DNA of 64,000 nt. Origin: Limnochorda sp. L945t. GTDB lineage: Bacteria > Bacillota > Limnochordia > Limnochordales > Geochordaceae. The position numbers and the translations under genes are program-made. A model generated the notes under the pieces. The model did not search any database, had not been told where the DNA came from, and saw only the letters and a program-made list of their open reading frames with translations. Location of the stretch: positions 1,860,001 through 1,924,000 of the forward strand of contig NZ_CP141615.1 in NCBI RefSeq assembly GCF_035593305.1, given 5' to 3'. Of this stretch, positions 53,142 to 61,799 are shown piece by piece (within the stretch, counting starts at the first letter, position 1; each line of letters begins with the position of its first letter).

Positions 53142-54257
53142 TCACGGCTTTGCGACCAGTCCGGTGACCTTGCCGATCGTCTCGTTCCACCGGGAGACCC
53201 ACTCGGGGCTCGTGCGGGCCGCCCACTTCGGCAGCACGTACTGGGTCAAGACCTGGCTCGCAGCCTGCCGGTCGGCGTCCTTCAGCGGGACGAGGTGCAT
53301 CTTACGGGGCTGCCCGTACTCGCACGGGCCGGTGCCCGTCAGGCAGGCGATGCCCTGCTGGGTCTCACGATCGGCGGCCTTCCAGACCGCGTCCTCGAAA
53401 TCACGAGCGATGGCCTGCCGCAAGCCCTGCTGGCGCTCGGCGCCGAGGCGGTTCCAGTCGTCGAGGCGCATGGCGGTGACCACGTAGTCCCAGCCGCCGA
53501 CGGGCAGCGGGTACAGGTACGAGGAGACTTCGCCCCACCCGGCGTGGTACCCCGAGAGGCTGCCGGTCACGGCGCAGTCCACCACGCCCCGCTCCAGCGC
53601 CTGGGGCACCTCACTGAACGCCAGGTTGATGGCCGTGCCGCCCACCGCCTGCACGAAGTCGGCCGAGCTGCGCCCGCTGATGCGGATCTTGCGGGCCTTC
53701 AGGTCGGCCACGCTCTCCAGGCGGTCGCGGCAGAACAGGATCTGGGCCGGATACGGCACGATCGCCAGGACCGTGGCGTTGTACTGGCGGCGAAACGCCT
53801 CGTCCACTACCGGCCGGTAGCTGTCGACGATCCGGCGGGCAAGCCCGATGTCGGGCGCCAGGGCGGGCATGTCCAGCCCCTCGAGCGCCGGCACGTCGCC
53901 GATGACGTAGTCGCCGGTGGTCGCGGCGACCTGGTAGAGCCCCATCTGGAGCAGCCGGAAGACTTCGGGCCCCTTGAGCCCCATCTGGTCCACGGAGCTT
54001 ATCTGGAACGTCACCGTGCCTCCCAGCGCTTTAGGCAGCGTCTCGCCCCAGAACGGCTTCTCGAAGTTTTGGAACAGGCTCAGGTTGCTCCAGCTGCCGA
54101 CGTACTTCAACTGGAGCGGCGCCGATGCCGCGGCCGCGACCCCGGCCGCCAGGAACAGGAGCGCGATCAGGGCTACCGCCCCGGCCCACCCACCGGATGC
54201 CCGTCCCGTCCGCTCGTGGCCTTCCTTGCCTGCCACCTTGCTGCCTACCCTGCCCAT
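53142..54257 (-). CDS. dctP: TRAP transporter solute-binding protein (DctP)
   Basis: A 371-residue periplasmic/extracellular binding protein. The signal peptide hydrophobic core is WAGAVALIALLFLAAGVAAAASA after a basic start. The mature protein begins PLQLKYVGSWSNLSLFQNFEKPFWGETLPKALGGTVTFQISSVDQMGLKGPEVFRLLQMG. The conserved ligand-binding arginine is probably in KARKIRISGRSSADFVQAVGGTAINLAFSEVPQALERGVVDCAVTG. The ATG at 54257 has AAAGGAG 14 bases upstream, a long spacing. It is first of the TRAP genes, so abundant expression of the binding subunit fits. Confidence 0.93.
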   Translation of the reverse strand: MGRVGSKVAGKEGHERTGRASGGWAGAVALIALLFLAAGVAAAASAPLQLKYVGSWSNLSLFQNFEKPFWGETLPKALGGTVTFQISSVDQMGLKGPEVFRLLQMGLYQVAATTGDYVIGDVPALEGLDMPALAPDIGLARRIVDSYRPVVDEAFRRQYNATVLAIVPYPAQILFCRDRLESVADLKARKIRISGRSSADFVQAVGGTAINLAFSEVPQALERGVVDCAVTGSLSGYHAGWGEVSSYLYPLPVGGWDYVVTAMRLDDWNRLGAERQQGLRQAIARDFEDAVWKAADRETQQGIACLTGTGPCEYGQPRKMHLVPLKDADRQAASQVLTQYVLPKWAARTSPEWVSRWNETIGKVTGLVAKP

Positions 54258-54401
54258 GCTCTCGTGCGCACTCCTTTCGTGGCCCAACCCCCTGCGTCAA
54301 GTGCGGCTGCCCGGCTGCATCGACGCCTCTCCGCTCGTGGACACCTTCCCGGCCGCGGACGCGCGCCGCCGTCGAGGCCGGCTCGGGACCCCGGCAAAAC
54401 G

Positions 54402-55142
54402 CTAAAGGAGTGTACGGATCCGAGCCTTGAAGCTTTCAATGTGCTCCTGCATGGCACGATCCGCTCCGTCGCCGTCGTGTTGACGGATGGCGGCAAGGAC
54501 AGCCTCGTGCTCCCGCACGATGGGCTCCAAACTGTCGAGCAACCTCAAGGAGAGGAACCACAACCTCTGGCTGTGGGCGTTGAGCCGGTCGATCGCATCC
54601 TCGAGATGGGGGTTGCCGGCACTGCGAGCCAGGGCTTCGTGGAACGCGTAGTCGATCTGGATGGCCTCGCGGACGTCGGGTGGCGAGGCGATCGCCCGGT
54701 AGCGGTCGAGGAGGGCCTCCATGCGCGCCAGGTCGGCATCGGTGGCTCGCCGGCTCGCGAGCCTGGCGGCAAAAGGCTCGAGCAGCGCCCGCAGCTCGCA
54801 GATCGCCTGCACGTCGGTGAGCTCCAGGGGCGCCACCTGCGAGGGGCGGTGTGCGGACGAGACCACGAGGCGCTGCTCCACCAAGCGCTCCACCGCTTCT
54901 CTCAGGGGTGTCCGCCCGATCCCGAACCGGGCCGCAAAGAGCCGTTCGTCGATGACGCTTCCGGGCGGCAACTCCATCGTCACGATCATTCGGTGAAGAG
55001 CCCGGTAGGCTTTATCCGCCTTGGTGGTGCCGTCACCCGCGGCGGCGCCGGCGGGGGAGCCTCCAGCCAGAGCGCCGGCCGCGCCATGCGGCCTGGGGGC
55101 ACCTCGCCGCAAGACCAGATCGCCGGTAGGGCCTCGCAACAC
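54402..55142 (-). CDS. GntR-family regulator with FCD domain
   Basis: A 246-residue regulator. After a 35-residue Gly/Ala-rich N-terminal extension, the winged helix reads TKADKAYRALHRMIVTMELPPGSVIDERLFAARFGIGRTPLREAVERLVEQRLVVSS, typical of FadR-subfamily GntR proteins. The all-helical FCD ligand domain follows (ICELRALLEPFAARLASRRAT, DYAFHEALARSAGNPHLEDAIDRLNAHSQRLW, HEAVLAAIRQHDGDGADRAMQEHIE), with Asp and His residues that usually bind a metal and an organic acid. The GTG at 55142 has GGAGG six bases upstream. It precedes the TRAP operon on the same strand and is its likely regulator. Confidence 0.9.
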   Translation of the reverse strand: MLRGPTGDLVLRRGAPRPHGAAGALAGGSPAGAAAGDGTTKADKAYRALHRMIVTMELPPGSVIDERLFAARFGIGRTPLREAVERLVEQRLVVSSAHRPSQVAPLELTDVQAICELRALLEPFAARLASRRATDADLARMEALLDRYRAIASPPDVREAIQIDYAFHEALARSAGNPHLEDAIDRLNAHSQRLWFLSLRLLDSLEPIVREHEAVLAAIRQHDGDGADRAMQEHIESFKARIRTLL

Positions 55143-55308
55143 ACCCTGCCTCCTCGCAAGTGCCTCGGGCAGGCAATCGGCCAACGGTCGATCCTCGGTC
55201 GACCAACAGTCGGCACAATGACGTTACCATGTTTCTGCTGCCGCTTGCAAGCCCTTGCAGAAGCGCGGGGGCGGTAACTTTTCCGCCCCATCGCGCCCGG
55301 ACGGGCCG

Positions 55309-56403
55309 TCACTCAGGGGCGACGCGCAAAGACTCCTGCCCGATGGCGACGGGCTTGCCGATCTTCGCCGACTGCTGCGCCGCCACGGCCACCCGTACGG
55401 CCGCCAGCCCGTCTTCGCCGCTCACGGGCACCGGCCCGCCAGACTGCACCGCCTCCACGAACGCCGCCAGCATCGCCCGGTCGGCGTCGGAGCCCCAGTA
55501 GAGCCAGCGGTGGGCACGCTCCTTGTCGCTCGACAGCTGTGCCTGCTGCCCGAACGCGTCGATGTCGAGCAACCCCTCGGTGCCGATCACCCGGAACCGC
55601 AGCCCGCCCCACGTGGGGTAACTCGCCGGGCGCGACCAGCTGGCGTCGATGGTGCCGATGACTCCGCCGGGGAAGCGCAGCAGCACCATGGCCACGTCGT
55701 CCACGCGGCTGCCCTCGTGCAGGAGCGTCCCCGCCTCGGCCACCACCTCGACGGGCTCGTGGCCCACGAGCCACCGGTAGATATCCGCCAGGTGCACGAT
55801 GTGATCCATCGTGGCCCCGCCGCCCGCCAGCTCCGGATCCCCGAACCATCCCGGCGGCATCCGCCCGTTGTTACTGCCGGTGACGGCCCGCACCTCGCCG
55901 ACCACGCCCGACGCCACGGCCCGTTTGGCCGTCACCACCGGCGGGCTGAACCGCATGGGAAACGCCGTCATCAAGCGCACGCCGGCCTCGCTCGCCCGGC
56001 GCACCATCTCGGCGGCGTGCTCCACCGTGGTCGCCAGCGGCTTCTCGCACAGCACGTGGCGCCTGGCCTGGACGGCGGCGAGCGTGTAGCGGTGGTGCAG
56101 CGCGTTGGGCGCCGTGATGACGACGGCGTCGACCGCCTCCAGCAAGTCCTCCAGACGCTCGAAGAAGCGCAGCCCGTAGCGCTGGGCCTCGGCCCGCCCC
56201 CGGGCCGGCTCCTCGTCGTAGGCGCCGGCCAGCGCGACGTGCGGCAGCGACTTGAGCCCCGGCACGTAGGCATGCACGTGCACGTGGGCGAAGCTCACGA
56301 TCCCGACCCGCACGGGCCGGCCTTCGCCGCCCGAAGGCTGCCGGCCCGGAGCTTCGCCACGGCCCGGGCCGCCTGCGGCGGCCATTTCGCGCCTAGCCAT
56401 CAT
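55309..56403 (-). CDS. Gfo/Idh/MocA-family oxidoreductase (downstream copy)
   Basis: A 364-residue NAD(P)-dependent dehydrogenase. The Rossmann start is diverged: VRVGIVSFAHVHVHAYVPGLKSLPHVALAGAYDEEPARG, without the usual GxGxxG. The EKP motif (RHVLCEKPLATTVEHAAEMVRRA) is intact. The substrate domain includes GGGATMDHIVHLADIYRWLVG and LLRFPGGVIGTIDASWSRP. Such enzymes oxidise sugars or inositols at one hydroxyl. The ATG at 56403 overlaps the stop of the preceding dehydrogenase (ATGA), so the two are made together. The long open frame beyond 56403 is an artefact of the GC-rich opposite frame. Confidence 0.9.
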   Translation of the reverse strand: MMARREMAAAGGPGRGEAPGRQPSGGEGRPVRVGIVSFAHVHVHAYVPGLKSLPHVALAGAYDEEPARGRAEAQRYGLRFFERLEDLLEAVDAVVITAPNALHHRYTLAAVQARRHVLCEKPLATTVEHAAEMVRRASEAGVRLMTAFPMRFSPPVVTAKRAVASGVVGEVRAVTGSNNGRMPPGWFGDPELAGGGATMDHIVHLADIYRWLVGHEPVEVVAEAGTLLHEGSRVDDVAMVLLRFPGGVIGTIDASWSRPASYPTWGGLRFRVIGTEGLLDIDAFGQQAQLSSDKERAHRWLYWGSDADRAMLAAFVEAVQSGGPVPVSGEDGLAAVRVAVAAQQSAKIGKPVAIGQESLRVAPE

Positions 56404-57467
56404 GCATGCACCTCCACCGGCCGGCCCTCGAGCGCCGCCCGGTTGGCCGCTTCCGCCACCCGCACGGCGGCCAGCGCCTCCTCGGGCGTGACATCGAGCG
56501 GCGAGCCCTGCGTGACGTGCTCGAGGAAGTGCTCGAGCTCCAGTGTGTACGGGTCCGGGTCGAGCGGGCTGGCAGGCAGCCGAGTCTCCGCCTCGGGCCC
56601 CGGCGCACCCGCCGCCTCCCCCGCCTGCGATCCCGCGGGGCCGGCCCGGGGCGGCCTGCGCCACGAGCGCACGCTCTCCGCCCCGTGGCTCGACCACTGC
56701 AAAAGCCCCTGCGTCCCCGCGATCTCCGCCTCGGTCGTGAACGGCGCCCCCGGCGGGAAACTCCACGCGCCCTCGGCCATGGCAATGGCGCCGTTTTCGA
56801 AGCGCAGGAGCACGGCCGCGTGCTGCTCCCCCGACGAGCCCGTCGAGGTCTTCACGGCCGACACCCGCGCCACCGGCCCGAAGATCCAGCGCAGGTAGTC
56901 GATGTCGTGAACGAGCATGTCCACGATGACCCCGCCGCTTTGCGACTCGTCTCGCATCCACGTGTTCCAGGCGGGCACGGCGCCGCCGCGGAAGCACCGG
57001 GCGGACCGGGCCACGCCGAGTTGGCCGCGCACGACGGCCTCCCGGGCCAGCCGGTAGTCCGGGAAGAAGCGCACCACCTGCGCCACCATGAACGGCACCC
57101 CGCGGCGGGCAGCTGCCTCGACGGCAGCCTCGGCCTCCGCCGCCGAACGAGCCAGAGGCTTCTCGCAAACGACCGCCTTGCCCGCGGCTGCCGCCGCCTC
57201 GATGGCGTCACGGTGCAAGGGCGTCGGCAGGCAGATGTCGACGATGTCCACCCCGGGCAACGCGATAGCCTCTCCGTAACCCGCAACGATGCGGGGCACC
57301 TGCCCGCCCCGGCTCTCCTGCTCGCGCTGCAGCCACGCCCTGGGGCGCCCGTCCGACTTGGCGACCGCCACGACCTCGACGCCCTCGGCTTCGAGCGCCT
57401 TCCAGGCTCGGTAGTGCACCTCGCCCATCAGGCCTGCACCCAGGATCACGACCTTCCGAGTAGGCAA
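56400..57467 (-). CDS. Gfo/Idh/MocA-family oxidoreductase (upstream copy)
   Basis: A 355-residue dehydrogenase. The TTG at 57467, after a GGAGGAGGGGG site, gives LPTRKVVILGAGLMGEVHYRAWKALEAEGVEVVAVAKS with the NAD-binding GAGLMG. CEKPLARSAAEAEAAVEAA is the EKP motif, and HDIDYLRWIFGPVARVSAVKT carries the catalytic-type His. An Ala/Pro/Gly-rich insert (about residues 265-290) interrupts the substrate domain. It is coupled to a second, different family member by a four-base overlap. A sugar-oxidation pathway with the ROK kinase upstream is plausible. Confidence 0.9.
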   Translation of the reverse strand: MPTRKVVILGAGLMGEVHYRAWKALEAEGVEVVAVAKSDGRPRAWLQREQESRGGQVPRIVAGYGEAIALPGVDIVDICLPTPLHRDAIEAAAAAGKAVVCEKPLARSAAEAEAAVEAAARRGVPFMVAQVVRFFPDYRLAREAVVRGQLGVARSARCFRGGAVPAWNTWMRDESQSGGVIVDMLVHDIDYLRWIFGPVARVSAVKTSTGSSGEQHAAVLLRFENGAIAMAEGAWSFPPGAPFTTEAEIAGTQGLLQWSSHGAESVRSWRRPPRAGPAGSQAGEAAGAPGPEAETRLPASPLDPDPYTLELEHFLEHVTQGSPLDVTPEEALAAVRVAEAANRAALEGRPVEVHA

Positions 57468-57548
57468 AGCCCGACCCCCTCCTCCCCTGCCGGGGCAACA
57501 GCAAACCGGCCCCGCCCCTGCCGCGAGTCGCCCCAGCCTCACCGGGCA

Positions 57549-57650
57549 TCAGGTTTTGACGGCGCCGGCCGTGAGCCCTTGTACGATGTGGCGCTGGACC
57601 GCCACGAACAGCGCCACCGGGATGGCCGCCGCCAGCGGCGGGGCACCGTC
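57549..57650 (-). pseudogene. C-terminal remnant of an ABC sugar permease
   Basis: Thirty-two residues on the minus strand read GAPPLAAAIPVALFVAVQRHIVQGLTAGAVKT and a stop. This is the characteristic end of MalG-type permeases (FxxxQRxxVxGLTxGAVK). The remainder of the gene is absent, and the preceding sequence already belongs to the ROK kinase gene region. An ABC transporter was probably deleted from between the kinase and the dehydrogenases. Confidence 0.75.
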
Positions 57651-57711
57651 CGCCGCATGGCTCTCTCCCTTCCCTTTTCCCGGCCCCATTCGTTCCTGTC
57701 CCGGGATCCTG

Positions 57712-58671
57712 TCACCCCTCGCGACGACTCGGACGCTCCCATCCCAGCCGCCGCAACGCGACCACGGCGGCGCCCGTGATACCGGAATGCGGGCCGAGCT
57801 CGGCCCGGGCCACCCGCATCGTGCGCTTCAACCATCCGGGAGCCGTCTTCTCGAAGCGGGCCGTGCCTTCCTCGACGGGGTAGGCGGGATGGGTGCCCAG
57901 CCCCCCTCCGATGACCACCACCTCGGGATCGAAGGCCGCGGCCACGTTGGCCAGCAGGATGGCGAAGTAGCCCACGACCCGGCTCCGGACCTCCGCAAAG
58001 CCTCCCTCCCCCCTCGCCCCCGCCTCCAGCACCTCCGTGGCCATGACCCGGCGCCCGGCAAACGGGCGTGCCATGGCCTCGACCCCGTAGCCGCCGAGGA
58101 GCGGCTCGGCGTCGCCCACCTGGCCACAGCGGCACCGCGCCTGAGAAGCCGACGCGTCCAGTACCATGTGGCCGATCTCCCCCGCCGAGAAACCGGCGCC
58201 GTACCAGGCTTCCCCGCCGAGGAAGACGGCCCCTCCGACGCCTGTGCCGATGCTGACGTAGACCGCGCTGGAGGCGCGCCTCGCGGCGCCCGCCCATACC
58301 TCTCCCCATCCGCCGGCGCGTACGTCGTTTTCGAGGGCAACCGGCAGCCCGAGGGCCGTCGAGAGCTCGGCGGCGACGGGGCCACCCGTCCACCCCGGCA
58401 GGTTGCCCGCGCTGATCGAGACGCCCTGCTCCACGTCCACGACCCCCGGGAAACCCACCCCGACCGCCCGGACACGCCGCCCCAGGGAGGCCTGCTCGTC
58501 GACGACCGACCGGACGGCACCCGCGATGACCGGGATCACCCGGGCGGGATCCCTGGGCGTAGCGCGAACGACCGGATCCCCCAGGCGCCGCAAGCCCTGG
58601 AAGGGCGCCACGCGAACGTTGGAACCGCCCACGTCGACCCCGACGACCAACGGCTCCTCCACGCCGGCCAT
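57712..58671 (-). CDS. ROK-family sugar kinase
   Basis: A 319-residue ROK kinase, expected to phosphorylate a hexose or N-acetylhexosamine with ATP. It begins LVVGVDVGGSNVRVAPFQGL (ATP phosphate motif). It has VGVGFPGVVDVEQGVSISAGNLPGW, VALENDVRAGGWGEVWAGAA (catalytic Asp in END), and YVSIGTGVGGAVFLGGEAWYGAGFSAGEIGHMVLD, followed by the zinc motif CRCGQVGDAEPLLGG, in which two of the usual cysteines are visible. No DNA-binding domain is present. A TATACT sequence at 58703-58698 on the minus strand could be a -10 element. It precedes the permease remnant and the dehydrogenases. Confidence 0.9.
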   Translation of the reverse strand: MAGVEEPLVVGVDVGGSNVRVAPFQGLRRLGDPVVRATPRDPARVIPVIAGAVRSVVDEQASLGRRVRAVGVGFPGVVDVEQGVSISAGNLPGWTGGPVAAELSTALGLPVALENDVRAGGWGEVWAGAARRASSAVYVSIGTGVGGAVFLGGEAWYGAGFSAGEIGHMVLDASASQARCRCGQVGDAEPLLGGYGVEAMARPFAGRRVMATEVLEAGARGEGGFAEVRSRVVGYFAILLANVAAAFDPEVVVIGGGLGTHPAYPVEEGTARFEKTAPGWLKRTMRVARAELGPHSGITGAAVVALRRLGWERPSRREG

Positions 58672-58768
58672 CCCGACCCGTCCCTTTCCCTGCCGCTAGT
58701 ATAGCGCAAGCGCGCACAGGAGAGCCATAGATCGTGCGCGATTGTGACGTCTTTTCCCCGCGTGGTGT

Positions 58769-58936
58769 TCACTCTCGTTCGCCCGGGCCGCGCCCCGGAA
58801 CGAGACGGTTGCGCAGCACGGAGCCCATCATGAGTCCGACGGTTCCCCAGACGGCCCCGGGCACCCCGGCGACGACGAGCACCCGCAGTCCGGGTGCCGC
58901 GGACACGTTGCCTTCGAACGGCTTCGTTTGTCCCAC
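58769..58936 (-). CDS. possible small membrane protein or gene remnant
   Basis: A 55-residue frame from GTG 58936: a hydrophobic segment LRVLVVAGVPGAVWGTVGLMMGSVLRNRLVPGRG flanked by polar ends. It looks like a single-pass membrane peptide or the last helix of a lost transporter. There is no good ribosome binding site. It lies in a 590-base gap (58672-59262) that is otherwise without recognisable content. Unrecognised. Confidence 0.3.
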   Translation of the reverse strand: MGQTKPFEGNVSAAPGLRVLVVAGVPGAVWGTVGLMMGSVLRNRLVPGRGPGERE

Positions 58937-59262
58937 TCAAACCCAACCATTGCCTGCGCGTTTTTCGCGCGGACGGACCGTCGAGGGATGCAGGAACCTG
59001 TCGAGCCGTGTCGATATGTATTGGTGGCCCGGTGCCCGGGGGGAGCGACACGGCCTGAGGGTTGTTACGGCAAACCTTCGCTAGCGCGAATGCACGAGAC
59101 GCCGTTGCGACGCACTCTCGACCGTAGCCTCATCGCTACATCCGACGCAGGAGAGTCGTAACGAGAGTCGCGGCTGGACATCTACCACCCCCGGCCGGGC
59201 CCTTGTCTTGCATCGGCCGGCAGGAGCCCTGGCGGTGGCACCGGCGCCGGTCACGAAAGGGG

Positions 59263-60684
59263 GTGGCTGCCTGGGGCGCGCTGGATGCCCTCTTCGCTCC
59301 TCGGCGGATCGCCGTGGTGGGGGCCAGCCGGGATCCGCGCAAACCCGGAGGGCTCATCTTCCGGTACCTCCTTGAAAGCCGCTCGCAGGTGTATCCCGTC
59401 AACCCCTCTGCCACCGAGATCCTCGGCCACCGCACCTGGCCCGACCTCGCCTCTCTCCCTGCACCGATCGACCTCGCCGTGATCGCGACCCCGGCGACCA
59501 CCGTTCCGGACGTCGTGCGGGCGTGCGCGCGCCGCGGCGTGCCGGTCGCAGTGGTGGTGGCCGGCGGCTTCGGCGAGACCGGGCCAGAGGGCCGGCGGCT
59601 GGAGAGCGAGATGGCCGCCGCTGCCCGGGCGGGAGGCGTTCGGCTGCTCGGCCCCAACACGCTGGGCGTGCTGGTGCCCTCGACAGGCCTCGACACGATG
59701 TTCGTGGTGCGCGAGCGCTGCCCTCGGCCCGGCCCCGGGCCTGTCGCCTTCATCTCCCAGAGCGGGGCCACCGCCGTCACCCGCATGAACGCGGCCGCCT
59801 GGGAGGGTCTCGGCTTTCACTCCTTCGTCGGGCTCGGCAACCGTGTCGACATCGACGAAAACGAGCTGCTGCCCTATCTCGCCGCCCTTCCCGAGGTCAA
59901 GGCCATCGCCCTCTACCTGGAGAGCTTCTCGGACGGCGCCCGTTTCTTCGAGACCGTACGCTCTTTGGGAGCCCGGGTGCCCATTTGCCTGGTGAAGACC
60001 GGGCGTAGCCCGGCGGGTGCCCGGGCGGCCGCGCTGCACACCGGAGCCCTTGCGCCAGGCGAACGCGTGGTCGGCGGGATCCTGCGGCAGCTCGGCATCT
60101 ACCGCGCCTACGACGACGAAGAACTCGTCGACGTGGCCTGGGCGCTGGCCCGTGCGCCCCTTCCCGCGGGGGACGGCGTCGCCGTGCTGGTGTCCGCGGG
60201 AGGGCACGGGGTCATGATGGCGGACTACCTCGAAGCCCCCGTCCACTCCGTCCACTTGCGGCTGAGCCGGTTGGCCCCCGAGACCTGCGACCGCCTGCGA
60301 TCGGTGGTGCTCCCGTTCGCCGCGGTCGACAACCCCGTCGACCTCACGGCAAGCGCCACCGTCGACATGGTCGAGCAGGCCCTTGCCATCGTCGGTGCCG
60401 ATCCGGCGGTGCACGCCATACTGTGCGGCGTGCAACTGGAGCCGCCGGGCCTGGACGCGCGGCTGATCCAGGTCGTCACGGCCTTCGCCCGCTCGACCGC
60501 GAAGCCGGTGATCGCCTTTTCCATCGGATCGGACGCCAGCCTGGAGGCCCGCCGCGCCCTCAACCGGGCAGGGGTACCCGCGTACCCGTCCCTCTGGCGG
60601 GCCGCCCGCGCGCTCGGGGCGTTGGTGGAGCACGCCCGGCGCGTGCGGGCGCCGAGAGGGCTCAATCCCCCGAGCGAGCCATGA
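59263..60684 (+). CDS. acyl-CoA synthetase (NDP-forming) alpha-subunit-like, CoA-binding protein
   Basis: A 473-residue protein resembling the alpha part of ADP-forming acetyl/acyl-CoA synthetases. The CoA-binding domain reads ALFAPRRIAVVGASRDPRKPGGLIFRYLLESRSQVYPVNPSATEILGHRTWPDLASLP. The succinyl-CoA-synthetase-like part includes VRLLGPNTLGVLVP, GPVAFISQSGATA and the phosphate-carrying His in ARAAALHTGALAPGERVV. A second flavodoxin-like domain follows to residue 460. The ATP-grasp beta subunit is not encoded nearby, so activity would need a partner elsewhere. The GTG at 59263 fits the domain start, with only a weak ribosome binding site. Convergent with the dppA-like gene, overlapping by 23 bases. 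Confidence 0.82.
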   Translation: MAAWGALDALFAPRRIAVVGASRDPRKPGGLIFRYLLESRSQVYPVNPSATEILGHRTWPDLASLPAPIDLAVIATPATTVPDVVRACARRGVPVAVVVAGGFGETGPEGRRLESEMAAAARAGGVRLLGPNTLGVLVPSTGLDTMFVVRERCPRPGPGPVAFISQSGATAVTRMNAAAWEGLGFHSFVGLGNRVDIDENELLPYLAALPEVKAIALYLESFSDGARFFETVRSLGARVPICLVKTGRSPAGARAAALHTGALAPGERVVGGILRQLGIYRAYDDEELVDVAWALARAPLPAGDGVAVLVSAGGHGVMMADYLEAPVHSVHLRLSRLAPETCDRLRSVVLPFAAVDNPVDLTASATVDMVEQALAIVGADPAVHAILCGVQLEPPGLDARLIQVVTAFARSTAKPVIAFSIGSDASLEARRALNRAGVPAYPSLWRAARALGALVEHARRVRAPRGLNPPSEP

Positions 60685-61492
60685 TGAGCATGCTGCGCAG
60701 GGCGGAAAAGGCCGTCAGATAGTCGGAGGCCGTGTAACGCAAGGTACGGGGGCCCGTCCGCTCCACGCCGGGCATGATGCAGGCGGCGTCGGCCTGGCCG
60801 GTGTGCACGGTCGTCAGCTCCACGACGACGGGAGGCTCGAAGCGAAGCAGCGGCACCGCACCCGGCGCGACTTTCTCGACGGCTCTGAGCGCGTCCCGAG
60901 ATGCCTCCTTCAGCATGGCCCGGGCGCGCTCGGGGTGAACCGACCGGGCGGCCGTGCGGCCTACGGCATGCTTGACGACCACGGTGCGCGCCCACGGCAT
61001 CCACTCGGCCATCTGGCGGCATGCCGCGTCGTCGCCGCTCACGAGCACCACCGGCACACCGAAGTACCCGCACACCCCGGCGTTGAGGGCTGCTTCGTTG
61101 ACCGCACGGCCGTTGATGCGCACGTCCCACTCTACGGTGCCGGAGTAGGTGTGGTCGAGGGTCGCGCCGGCCGTCCCTGCGCCGCCGTGGTAGCCCAGGA
61201 ACAACGCCGCGTCGAATCCCTCGTCGATCCCTTGCACCATGCTGAGCGGCTTGGGCGACCCCTGGATGAGCTCGGCAACCGGGTGCAGGAGCTCGGGATC
61301 GAGGTTGCTCATCCGATCGTGCGAGTCGTTGACCACAATCCTCGAGGCGCCGGCCTCGAGAGCACCCTCCACGGCCGCGTTGACCTCCAGGGTCATGAGG
61401 CGGCGCACCTGCGGGCGCCACTCTCCCTGGTCCTGCGCCCAGCTGAAGGTGCCGGCGATGCCCTCCATGTCGACCGAGATGTAGACGCGCAC
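60662..61492 (-). CDS. dppA: D-aminopeptidase, DppA family (M55)
   Basis: A 276-residue M55 metallopeptidase that removes D-amino acids from small peptides, for example cell-wall derived D-Ala peptides. The GTG at 61492, after GGAGG, gives VRVYISVDMEGIAGTFSWAQ with the Asp and Glu zinc ligands. VVNDSHDRMSNLDPELL and FLGYHGGAGTAGATLDHTYSG carry further ligands, and TVVVKHAVGRTAARSVHPERA lies near the catalytic His. The length equals that of Bacillus DppA. The frame runs on to 61762, but the start at 61492 matches the family. The 306 bases upstream hold protein-like scraps in two frames (GDMVFHARQIVEKVLMAYLAPHDVP) and no gene. Confidence 0.9.
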   Translation of the reverse strand: MRVYISVDMEGIAGTFSWAQDQGEWRPQVRRLMTLEVNAAVEGALEAGASRIVVNDSHDRMSNLDPELLHPVAELIQGSPKPLSMVQGIDEGFDAALFLGYHGGAGTAGATLDHTYSGTVEWDVRINGRAVNEAALNAGVCGYFGVPVVLVSGDDAACRQMAEWMPWARTVVVKHAVGRTAARSVHPERARAMLKEASRDALRAVEKVAPGAVPLLRFEPPVVVELTTVHTGQADAACIMPGVERTGPRTLRYTASDYLTAFSALRSMLIMARSGD

Positions 61493-61799
61493 GTGCGAGT
61501 ATGCCTCCATCGGTAGGAAGGGTGCCCGGGCCTGGGTCAGCAGGTACGGCGCGTACCGGGCGACCTCCTCCCGTATCCCGGCCGGCCGCAAGGGCCAATC
61601 CGGGCCGGCCGATCCGCCTTCGCCGGTCGAGCACCGACCCCTACGCGACACGGTACGTCGTGCGGCGCAAGGTAGGCCATCAGCACCTTTTCGACGATCT
61701 GCCGGGCGTGAAAGACCATATCTCCGGTCACCGGCGGGCCGGCCCCACGGACCGCGACGCACCGGCCAATTGAGCTATGATAGTCACGAGGTGCTGTCC

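Noticed and set aside
55309-57168. Single 619-residue frame for the downstream Gfo/Idh/MocA protein
   Set aside because: The extra N-terminal 255 residues lie over the upstream dehydrogenase in another frame; the ATGATG at 56403 fits the domain start and operon coupling.
57539-58717. 392-residue minus-strand frame over the ROK kinase
   Set aside because: Gly/Arg-rich shadow of the kinase gene, which is in a different frame with complete ROK motifs.
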